64,000 nt of DNA from Dipylidium caninum (Eukaryota > Platyhelminthes > Cestoda > Cyclophyllidea > Dipylidiidae), in assembly GCA_017562135.1 (NCBI GenBank), contig QEYB01001522.1, positions 620,001 to 684,000 on the forward strand. Reading direction: 5' to 3'. Position 1 is the first letter of the stretch. Each line of letters opens with the position of its first letter. The notes below the pieces were generated by a model. That model had not been told where the DNA came from and ran no database searches. It worked only from the letters and a program-made list of their open reading frames with translations. Below are positions 1 through 12,400 of this stretch, piece after piece. The position numbers and the translations under genes are program-made.

Positions 1-429
1 AGCAAATAACGCACTTCAATGAAAGAGAAATGATTTTAGGCTTCAAATCCCCCTACGGATCCGCCACCCACTACAATTTACACAAACGACTGATCATGTT
101 TCAGTGAGATGAACAGCACCGAAGGTGGAAGATAAGGGGTGTGCTCGCCAGGCAATTTACTAGGGTAGTATGATGAAACAGGCAAATGAGTAACTTGAGA
201 ACGAAAAAATAAAAGCATGGCGTTTATGAATACGTTAGAAATTTGAAAGAATGACGAAATTTTAGTGAAAGAAAATATTCCCAAGGGAGAAGTTTTGGCA
301 ATGGTTAATAAAGTAATAAAGTTCTGTTCACTGATGGAGGGTCCAAGGAAGTCGTAAATCATATACTCATTTTTCAACAATGGATATGATTTTAGGAGAA
401 TGCTAGCGGATACATTAGCCAACACCTAC

Positions 430-3400
430 CTGATAATTAACGAGTCCGTTAATTTCAGTCTTGAGGGCCTGAATTTCGGCTCTGGCTTCCTCTAGATCTG
501 TCACAAGTTGATTATCATCACTGGAGAACTGAAAAGCATGGGATAACAGCTAATAAATAATGGCCTAAACAAGACATCATATTAGCAGGCCAAGATGATA
601 TCGACTACAAAAAGCTGGCTACAAGAGCAACATTGTTTCCGGGTAGGATTGAATGCTGTATCCCCTTATCACTATTTAATGTGAGAACTCGGGCAGATAT
701 ATGCGCTCAATTCTGCTATGCCTTTATAACCACGGAAAATCAACCAGAGGAGTCAAGATATGATGTTACATGAAATATCAGCAGTCAATTTCAATTCAAC
801 TACTACGATACGAGTGACTTTGAATGGAAGGAGGCGATGGTGTTGGTTAGAAATAGAGAAAATCCGGCGGCGAAATTTCATCACCAATATTTGAGTCAAC
901 TATAACGAGATGAAAGTTAACGAAAATCCGTACACTATGAAAACACAATGTTTGCATATCGGTAAACGATTACTCTTTGCGGAAATGGTAACACGGATCT
1001 GTTACAAATCAAACTAATATTAGGGGTGTTTTATAAGATAACAGACAGATTTAACGCTATAAAGTGAAAATCGCGCATGTATCCTCAGCTAACGATAAGC
1101 AGAAACGCCTTCACAGGCTCACTTGATCGAGTACTTTGCTAATGAAAATTAGCGATATTTTAACCGAGCAAAATGTCACAAAAAACGTCACAAAAAATCC
1201 ATCAGGTTAATAAATAGCCTTTGATTCCAAATATAGGTAAATTTACATTTAAAGATACGTTTACGCATCTCCAAAAGCAGCATTTAAATTGTGCGCCGTG
1301 GAGGTTCCCACAAAATAGATAACCGAACGTATAAAGGGAAAATAAAATGAAAATAAAATGAAAAGTTTTAAATAATTACGACATGCTCCAATGGCTCGCA
1401 TAATTCCTCTTCATCGACCATTTGTGTTCCAATAACAGCTGCCTCGGAGGAGGCTTTGCTGTTTGGAGTAGAGACGGACACCTCAGCGTTGGAAGAGCTC
1501 GAAGACGAGGAAGAACGTTCGATAACAGGAGGCGGCGAGAGAGTGGATTCACGAGAATCACGGGGTGACATATGGGGCGTCTGGACCGAGGTAACGGTGT
1601 AATTAGTGAGTGCTGCGCTGCAAGACCAACAGGCCCCAGGATCGGGGGGGAACGCTAGGCAAGGTCTGAACTTGCACACTTTCATGCGATTTGATGTCGC
1701 AAGGGAGCTGGAGGTAAAAAGGATCGTGTGATAATAAGACTGATAGAAGGGGAGACGACCCGACATATGAAAGAAATGTAGACAATGGGAAATGAAGAAA
1801 AAAGAGATTAGATAATGCTCAGTGACGAAGTTTTAAGCAAATACACTGTAAGCCATGATCTCACCTGGAGGAGCTTGTGGTCCTCAACCGCTGGAGATTG
1901 AGATATAAGATTCATTCGGTTGCGCAGAGTTTCCAATTCTGAACTCTTTTCAATCAATGAAGACTGAGCCAAAGCAAGGGCTTCACGCTAAATATAAAAT
2001 TTACAAAAGTAAAAATCTAAATACTAAGGTTCATTAAGAGGAAAATGCCGGAAGAAGTGTTCTCACCATCTCCTCCATCTCTACAACATGACGCATCTCT
2101 ACATCCAAGCCGATAACATTCGCGGCTTCGGGCGAATTAGCCGTGCAATTTCGAGAAGAACGACCTCTACGTCTCGAAATTGTTCGTGAGCATGGTCGTT
2201 TCTTGGAAGTCATTGTCACAGTTGTGCTGAAGACACCTACTGCGGCTGCTGTCGTCGTAGTAGTTTGCACGTCATCTTCCTCCTCGGTAGGGACGAAATC
2301 GCCGTCCTCACCATCTAATTCTGTAGAGCTGCTGGAACTGCTGGAGAGCGAAGTTTGGACAGAAACAGAGGCATCAACGAGTTCTACAGGAGAGCCGCCC
2401 ACGCAGGTGGTTATGAGTTTCACTGGTAACTGACTCTGTTGGCGAAGAACTGCATCATCCGCGCTGTAGGGTCGTCCCTGTTAGAGTAGAGCAGAAAAGT
2501 AAATTTGAACGAGAAGAGCAAATGTCCCTCACTAGAGTTCTACCGCGAAATTAACCTCATTATAAATAATTTGAAATGAGCTGTATGACTGAACTATATA
2601 CCAGGGTTTTTACTGTCGCTGAAAAGGATAGAACATTAATGGTTCAGCAGATTGTTAACTAGCAATTGGTCTAGGATAACGGTTTCACAATGAGTTTCAA
2701 CATGAGTTTAGCAGGTTAACTAATACTTAAAAAAAACGTGACAACCATTACTGGAAGCATGAGACATACCGCACATAAATTCATTTCTGATCGAACAATC
2801 TCTGTGCGCAAGTTAGCAATCTTGAGTAATTCAACCTCAAGAGCCTCTAACTGAGAGGCCGCCAATAGGTGTTTGAAATGGCCCCGCCCACCAGGTGAAT
2901 GATAATCGCTGTCGTCACTGCAGCTGGATGCAAGTGTATCGAGGGGGAGACGATAAGAAGGTGATAAGGCAAATCTGGCAGGGAGATCTGTCACGGTCTG
3001 GCCCCCAAGGCTCCCGGACGGGAAAGGAGGAGCGAGAGTACCGATGTTGGGATTCATGCGTAAGGAAATGAAGTGGTCCGCTGTTTGTGTATATACACAC
3101 AAACACACGCAAACACGCACACGCGCAGGCAGGCAGGCGAGCCCCGTAGGCAAGGCAGCACCATGAGTTACTGCGAGACCAATCAATTGTTTGGCGTGCA
3201 CGCGAGCAATGCCTGTGCGTGCACCCACCACTGGACCACCAATAGTCGTAAGGAGGCCTCGACAACATGTAATGCTCCATTTGTAGCTCTTATTGATGGA
3301 CTTCACGGCCTTATAACCCAAGAACCGCCTGATACGAACCTTCTATCCGGTGTATTTATTTAACAATTTCCAGCTCTCAATTGTTCTCGCTTTCAAATGA

Positions 3401-6400
3401 AAAAATTGACGCACAAATGACCCAAAATAAGAGCAGTAATTCCGAGAAATGAAGTTCGCAGTGCACTTTTCTGATCTGCATTCTTAAAAAAATGAGTCTA
3501 TATTCTGGAATTGGATGTTCTTGAAAACCGAAAATCGGGGATTAGTGGAGGATAATAAACACTCACAAGTCTGGGAAAGCGTCTCAAACGGTCGAAACGT
3601 GGTTCGAATTTTGTAAACAAGGCAAATTAATAAGGATAAACCCAAATTCATTGCAGTGACACCGGAAAACTCTAAGACCAATTAAATGGAGAAATGAAAG
3701 TTAATCACTGAAATTCACCACGACGACCGTGCAACACGTAACTCACCCAATCTCGCCGACGGACAGAGGGCAAATCGGGGAGGCGATCAATCATGTCATG
3801 GGATGTAGCAGCGAGCTCGAAGACGGGCGAATCATCGACGTCGCTGTGGTCGGAAGAATTAGGAATGGAAAGGGGGGTGGGGGTAAGTGTGCGGGGGCGC
3901 TGACACGTTGTAGGTGTGGAGGTGGCCCAAGTCGGCCTTTTCGCCACTTTTCGTGGACTGACATTGGGTGTGTGGGTCATAGACGACGTCGATGAGGTCT
4001 CCTGTGATTTTTGCCTCTCCAAAGAGGTCAGCTTGGTCCTAAAAGAAGAGGCACCACTTTCCGGAACAGACCAGAGGCGTGGAAAATGAACTCAGCGATG
4101 GCGAGATTGTAGAACGTTAAGAACAAAGTCTTTAAAAAGGTAACTACTTCTTATACCTAAATTAACCATGGATAATTAAATACCTGACAAATTATAAAAT
4201 TAAGTAGCTTAATCTTGGATCCCAGTAGGTAAATAAAGTTGAATATTTGTTGAAAACTCCGACTTGTACTTATTCAATAAGAACCCAAATTATTGTTTGC
4301 ATAACCGTAATCACCAAACGGCAGAATAAACATATAAAGTGAAAAATACGACATCCAATTGATGGTGCGCAACCACAAAACATCTCATAGAGGTTTGACT
4401 GGCACAGGAGCGAAGTACCCAGTTATGACTTTCAACCAACTATGAAAAACAAGTTTTGGTGTGTGTACCCACAGAATCGTTATTTTAATCTCCGAAAGGC
4501 ACTGAGGATGGGCTTCAAATTACGAATAATGACAGTGTACTTAATACAACTGTCCAAACCTGAGAGCGGCAACTTCTTTCCGAAGAAGTGTGACTTCTGA
4601 CTGGAATTCGTCGCGTTCCTGTTCCCTTTCTTGGAGCTGTTCATTGAGGAAACGTTCCTAGAAATTAAACAGTCGTACCTGACATCACATTTTAGCACAT
4701 TAATCGGGCATATTAAGCATGCGCTTTGGAGTAATGTAATAAACACTTCCTGAGTATATTCTTAGGCGGACAATATATACAAAAATTATTACCAGTTTAC
4801 TAAATCGGATAAGGGGAACGAAGGAGAAATCTGGCGAAAAAACAACTATGGCGCTAGGATGGAAATGATAAATAGAATGACACTTCCCAAAAATCAAGTC
4901 TTCAGCAAGTGTACCTTAGGAAGCTCTAAATAAAGGAGGGGGGGGGTCGTATTAACACAAGGGGTAATAAAAGTCGTTTAATCTCGCGACGCTTTAAACC
5001 CATGCGAAAATAATATTCGTATAGAAATATGAAAAGAGAGCTCAGAGAGGAACTCACAGTGGCGTTGAGTTTTTGCACGACAGCATCACGCTCGTTTTGT
5101 AAGTTGCTGGCGCGTACCTCGGACGCTGATAAGCGAGTGGAAAGATCGGCCTGCAACTGCTCCAACTCGGCCACAGAGATGGCGTGGCTACTGCCACAGT
5201 CCGCCAAACGCTGGTTCAGCTCCCGCTGCAGTTGCATACGCTCTGCTTCCAAAACCTCGCTCATGCGCATCGCCGCTGAAGGAGCGACAAGTAACACATA
5301 TACTCGGAAGGTGTCCCTCGCGAACTACTACGGCGTATTTGGAGGATGTAACAAACTTTTAGGTCTTTATAATATCAGCCCATGAATATGAACATCTTAG
5401 TAAGTTATGTCAACAAATTTGCAATCTTTTATTGTTGCGATAAAAGTTACACTTGGATGGTGGAACAGATGAAAAAAAACAGCGAACCCATTAGTATGAG
5501 GAATAGGTCGTAGCTGAATAACTGGCATATCAACTAGATCTATCTAATTTGATTTATTAATTGTGTGAATTCAGACTTTCAATGAAACTGTGACTGTCAT
5601 CGCACGATCTTGAGATTTCGGTTGTCGCGTGTCATCCCAATAAGAAAAGGCTCTTCACACAAACAATTTAGGCAGGTGATAATCGGAAAAAAAGTGCTTA
5701 AAATGATGCTGATATGAAAGATCCTGACCTCCATGAATGAGGGAGTTATGTTGAGTACAACCGGCGATAAAATGTATTTAAACGGTAATAGCTACTACTT
5801 CACCTTCGGTTACAAAAAAAACGTCAAGTTAGGGAAGATTATAATGTGGAAAGCGCAAAATATTTTACTATCATCAGCTCATATTAAAAATAATAAATCT
5901 GAAAATGCACAGCTAAAAGTTGCAAAGTAAAATATGTTTCAATAACAGACGAAGCGGTCACAATAGTTAAACACAAAAACGGTTGAGATCGGAGAGACAG
6001 GACCGTGATGAGAAAGGGGAGAGGCGACTTAAACTTACCAAGCTGTGAGTCACTGGGTAGTCTTTCCTCCAGCAACCTTTCGGCCTCTTCGAGTTTTTCT
6101 CTGAGTTTGATAATCTCCGCCTCGTAGGAGGGCTGTGAAGCTTCAACAAAAAGGGTTTATCATATCGCTTTGATACAGGTGAAAAAAGTATCTAAAAGTA
6201 TACTCACAAAGGCATTTGGGACATTTAGGCAGCCTTGTAACTGGTAAAGCGATTCAATCATGTCAATTTATTTATCGTACTGGGCCGATCTATTAAGTTG
6301 GTTAGAGAATATCTTTTATATCTTGTGTTCACAAAACATTTTTACAGGTCTTGTGTTGGCTGTAAGTGGAATATATAAAGCAATTTGTAATAAGACTACC

Positions 6401-9400
6401 TTAATTAGCCACAACAAACACTAATTTGAAAAAAAATTGCTCAGGTGATAATAAAAACTAGAGAAGCAAATTTCCTGACACATTCCCGATTCTTTAACAC
6501 AGTCAGGCTTAATAATGCGAGAGTCAGCATGAAATGATAGTCATGATGTAACATTTATGGATACCCAGGTGACTTTTCAAGATGTACAGCACTTGCAATT
6601 AAGTCTAAGATAATCACTCATTCACATGCAGATTCATGCTTGCTTCAAAATAACGGTGTTTCAAGATTTTGAAGGAGCGATATTGGAATTTGAATAACAT
6701 AGCGTTAATTACATATGGTAATAACAACTATGCTATTACCTTGTTTTTCTTTTAATTCAATAAACGCTGTAGAAATTTGGTCAACCTCGTCACTAAGTTG
6801 TTGTAGAATAGCTGGAAAGAAAAAAATTCGACAGTAAAAAAAATTGAATGTATAATGAGGTAAAGAAAATGATGAAATGTTTAAGACTTACGTGTGAGAC
6901 TGGGTGTGTCGTCACCGATGATACTTCGCATATCTGGAAGGTAAAGAAATTACCCGCTAAATTTTCACATGGTAAGCACCTGGTTGGTATTGAAACGTTA
7001 ATCTACCTACTCAACAGAGTCAAGTAAAAACATTCAACCGCCTACCGCAATTGAAGGGGGAAACCTCACGGCACTGGACAGTAGAAAGACGTTTCTGTAA
7101 ACCCAGACAAACGTTGGCTGCATCGACCAGTGTGTCTAACAAATTATAATTTTGCTCCTGGAGACTATATTTGTAAAAAGAAGCAAGTCAAACCACATAC
7201 GAACCCTCAAAAAGGCAAGTGGGAATGATAACTTACACTTCGTTGGTTGGATGGGACTCGGGGGGATGATCCGTCTGAAAGACACCAAACCATTTATTAG
7301 AAAATGGTTGGTTATGAATACATATTATGCTGTAAACAGTCCGAATGTACTACATAATCCCTCTGAACGATCAAAGGAATGTTCCCATGGAAGAAAGACA
7401 AAGAGTACTACTACTTAATCATGTGCACTTTTGCAGTGACCCCTCACAGAACTCAAAAATAATGTAACTAACGCCCATGGATAGCGCCTAGGTTCCTAAT
7501 CCCTGCCATTTGTATTTTAATTGGCGAGTGTACCACGTTAGAACATATTGTCTTGCTCAAACCGATAAAATTCAAGCCAACCAAAATAGAAATCAGCCAC
7601 CATGGATGAAGTTCCCTCAAGAAATAGCATTGCAATGCAATCGCAAACCTTAAGAACGTACGTACGATAGCGACTTAATCTCGGAGAATGTTCTCACAAT
7701 AATAATTCTATGTGGTGTGGCTACCTTGTCATGACAAAGGACAAACTTATACTCGTGAACCGTTAGTATGACCTCAAAATATGTATAAAACAGAATCGTC
7801 TTATAGTAACCCAAAAAATAGCTATATTGTTAATGGAAGTTGTAGAACTACCTTCGCGATGAGCTCGGGAATGGGGGAGCATGCCGATTCCATGCACTCA
7901 GGCGCCACACCTAAAAGAGAACCCTGTGTCGCTGACGCCGAATTATTTGGGCTGCGTCATTCAGACAAAATGCACAATTCGCATTGCTTTAATTAGATAT
8001 GCATCATTTACATAATAGTTACAATGAGAAATGCTAAGCAGATAGGGATCGCTAAATGCCAAGAGCTGTGACCTACACACACATTCAACTTCACATCAAG
8101 TTCGCTAATAAAATTAAATCAGGACTAGATAAATGCGTCTTCTAATTTATAAGTAGTAGCATGTTCTAATTAGGTCATACACTAGTTTTGGGAATTCCTT
8201 TCCCGTCTTTGTAACAAATAGACTCGAAAATGTTGCATATGCCTGAAGAGTATCAAATATGTCTCACTATTCCACATCGACGCACTAGTATACTCGAACT
8301 TAGAGAATTTACCTTGTCTGGTGATAGACTCAGAGAAGTCAACATTCAGTTCTTGTAAAGTGGAGGCTGGGGAGAGCACACTTACACCAACTGATGGATT
8401 AGTCTAAAAGAAGCGGAAGTATTTAAGGTGATTAAGTTGTCGAATTAAACAGAAAAAAAACAATCAAGTAATAGGACAATTGTTGCAAATAATGTAAGAG
8501 ACATTAGTTAGATTTAAAAGTATTAACTAGTTAGTTAACGCCAAGCCATGTTAAACATTTTTTCCGATACAAATAGCTTACTTCGGGAAGGGGGACAAAA
8601 TCCAAGTTCGTAATTACTGAATCGGTTGAGCAATTAGAACAGTGGAACGGTAGCTCCGTCTGTTGACCGACAGACTAAAATAAAGAGAACCGCAACTGAA
8701 TGGCGATAAAGACGGATATTCAAAAAAAAGACGGAAAGTAAAGTTGGTGGCAAGGGGAATGTTAATGATTACTGCACATTTTTCTAATCTTGGGGAAAAA
8801 GCATTAAGAACAGTAAGGATGAGGGATAATGGGGAAAAAAATAAAGATTTCCGAAATTAAATACAAGACTTGAAACAAACATTTTTATGTTGCTTCTTAA
8901 CCTTTCTTAAGAGATATTTGAAATGAAAAAATTCAACCATAGAAGCAAAAATGGAGCCCGAAGATAAGTAAGAGCAAAAAGGGAGTATTCTTGCCCCCAT
9001 ATCGGGTGGCAGACAAGCCGTTATACCGTTTCACTGATTTCCATAACGCTAGTGTGAAGAAAGTGGAATAAACGAAACCAACAACAGTAAACAAAAGGAA
9101 AAATGATGCTGAATCCAATTTGCAGAAGATGAAACGCTTCCAGTGTTTGAAATAGAAGGCCGCAAGAAACAGGAAAACAACATGAACGGGCACAGAAGAG
9201 CTCACGGTCTTGCAATTAGTTGAAATCTGTGGTGGTGATTCGTTAACGACCAGTGAGACGGAGGGAGAAGTGATTCGGTCAGTCAGCGATTCCCCCAACT
9301 CACTGTTATCCCCACCTAATTTCTTTTCCTCTTGAAACCCGAAGCTGACAGTTGTAGCTTGTTCAGGCATTAAGAGAGTCGCTTGTGTCGAAACAATGCA

Positions 9401-12400
9401 ATAACGCGGCCGACTGGGAGTGGAAATGTGCACCACCTTCACCTCGCTGCCCGAAACATCCACCACCAGACACTAGAGCAATATCAACCAAGCAATATTT
9501 ATAACTTGCATATACACGCACGCCTAGACAAGAGAACTCAAGCTCTGAGAAGAATGGGTGCCTGCCTCGAAAAAAAATCAGGTGACGTGCAGATTTAGCA
9601 TCCTGAAGGTAAAGGAAAGCGGGCTTCTGTTGCCTTCCTTAACAATAGATGAAAAATTTAGATTAGGAAAAGGTTGAAATGTTAGTTAAGAAATTTAGTA
9701 ACCCAAGAATCTAGAATGTTACAGTAATAAACCAAGAAAGTCAACTTTAAACCCCAATAGGTACTACATTTCCAAAAAAAATCCTTATAGAAAAAACAGA
9801 AACGTCAAAAGATGAAGTTAAAGGAGGAAAGTAACCATGTTTCGGCGTAAAAAATCAGTAAGCAGGGGAAAAGGCGGAAGTATTTTTGGCCGCGATATCA
9901 GGAGTAATGGACTAGCGCTCCAAAGGGATCCTTTAAACAAAAACAATAACTACAGGTATCATTAAAAAACCGTGTTTTATCAATGTTTTCCGAGTTACTT
10001 TCGATGATCAAATCCATTTATGAAAATTTTGAATGAATCATAGGTGCAAATAGATCGTGTGATAAATCACCCCCGCCCCCAAATAACACATTACATACGC
10101 GTAAAATATCACGTTAAGGAAAAAGGATTATAGTAAACTGTAGTAGGAAGGCAATTACCACTGAGGCATGCGGAGTGTGTGTACTCTCCTCTTCGCGTTC
10201 GTTGGGGTCAGGAGATTTCTCCGATTCCACTGGAACACAGGAGGCATTGGTCTGATCTAGGGAGATTGACCAGTCAGTGAAGTGCTTGTTCTCTGACAGC
10301 GGAATAGGTATGGGCACGGTGCCACCTGCAATTCGTGCCGGCGACGCGAAACTGGCATCTTTAGTTGAAGGATCACAGACCTAAAAATCGGACATTCGTT
10401 TCACAACATCCTACACGCACCTTTATAACAAACTTCTCTGAAACCTCCCAAGAAGTGTTATATCTACTGCACTAAGATGGCACTATGGTTCATTGAGTAT
10501 CAAGTCTAGGCAAATTCACGAGTTAAAGTCTTAAATGAAACACTTTTGGTTGTACTATATCGATGGACAAAGATGCAATATTCAAGCTAGTTAAATAAGT
10601 ATGCTAAAAAGCAATTAGCAATATCAAATTGGAATGAAAACATTCCGACAGATTCAAAATACCTGATCGTGAAGATCACATAGTTGTGTTGTCAAGCCCA
10701 AATCATTAGCCTGCCTAAAAATAAAAAAATTGATTAATTGAACCTTTTGAATACCTGAAAAATCAAGAGAGGCCATAAAAACACTTCTAACAGACGATTG
10801 GTCACTTTTGTTTACCATCCGCCTGCATGATGAATTAGTTAAACTAGACGGCAGTAAATTAGGCGAAAAGCACGTTATGTTTTTATTACAAAAGGTGGAA
10901 AATGTATAGTATCTCAATATTCTCGAAGAGTGGGCTAACTGAAAGGTCTGTTAATTTATAGTACATCATTTGCGGCACTTTAAGTGTGCTAGCAGTTTGA
11001 TACAGGGTTTCGTTGAGCATGAAATTGGCTACCTGATTCCAAAAGTTAAAGGCATTTGATAGACAACGAAACCCTCCTCCCTCCCCCCCCCCAAAAAAGT
11101 ACTGTTTTACGACACTTTATTGACATTAGCTTTGAAGGTATAAATACGAGATTTGGACATAAGCGATTTGGACAGCCTTACACAATTTTCTCACCTTAAA
11201 GCAACAACTGATTCTTTCACACTTTTAAAATAAAACCACGGGGTCAACTGCGATGCATCCTGAAGGGAAGCAAAAGGCAGTTCCATCGAAACATGCAGTA
11301 AAGCAGCATTGTCAGTCAGCACGCCAAAAAAAGAGGTTTTCATGTGATTTCGTGGTTTTACGGACGTGTGGATGGACAGAAGTAACCCCAGTCCGTGTAA
11401 ATTTGCTTACACACAAATGCACAATTTCCAGATCGTCTGTAGTTGTGAAGGGTGGTGGCGAAAAGTGCCTGACTCAGAACCTCGTAGAAGAGGTTAACGG
11501 CGCACATGGTTGATGAAAGCGCAATCCCGTGAAAACCGATAGAGGTCAATTCAGGCACAATAAAATAGCAACTGGATGAAGGACTAAGAGTGAACAGAAT
11601 GCGATTTCGTGGCTGTCAGAAAAAACTTGTAAGTTGTAGGTTTCCTGTCTACAGCACTATGAATACACATGACCAAAATCGTGCGCCGATCACAAAAGGC
11701 AACCACTGACAGCTGCATAGTTAAGTAACTCAAAAAACCATGCTCGAAGAAATATTCCACCTATTAAGGTAAAGAGTATGATTATAAACGATAAATCAGA
11801 GCTCGGCATGGCCCTAACTGACGAAAAGAATGAAATACCCACAGGCAAATTTTGACGTTGTGATAAGAACGAGATAATAAAACATCACTTGAAACTCACG
11901 GAGATGCTGTTGAAGAATGAGAAGGAACGAGTATTCCTTGAGCCTTTTCTAATTCACTGCGAAGTTCCAAAACTTCGTCATATAGCTTGAGGTAAGCCGC
12001 CTTATCCACCACATTGCTCTCCTCGACCTCAGCGATTTTATGAGAACACGGTGTTACAAAATCCTCGGTAGATTGGCTCGCTGCATTGGCAGACTCAAGC
12101 AGTAATGCGTCTGTCTGACAGGGTGGTGTCAACAAAGAAGGCAACGACTTTCTGGGAGTGCTGCTGAGAGATGTAGTCACGCCCGCCGGGTCGAGTTTAC
12201 TAATCTCCATAGGGGACTCCATGGTTCCTATTAAAAGCATTACGTGTTTAAAAAGAGAAAATAAGTTCCATGTCAATTTATAAGACTTATGGTGCTGGAA
12301 GTAAACAACGAGTTATAAATTATCAACTCGAGTATCATTGAACTTATTGAAGTTGAGTCAATAAAATTAATCCGCAATTCTTCGCCTTATAAAGCGTAAG

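Noticed and set aside
2143..2433. Plus-strand frame of 96 codons
   Set aside because: It is the shadow of exon 2067-2477 on the minus strand, whose frame joins its neighbours in phase.
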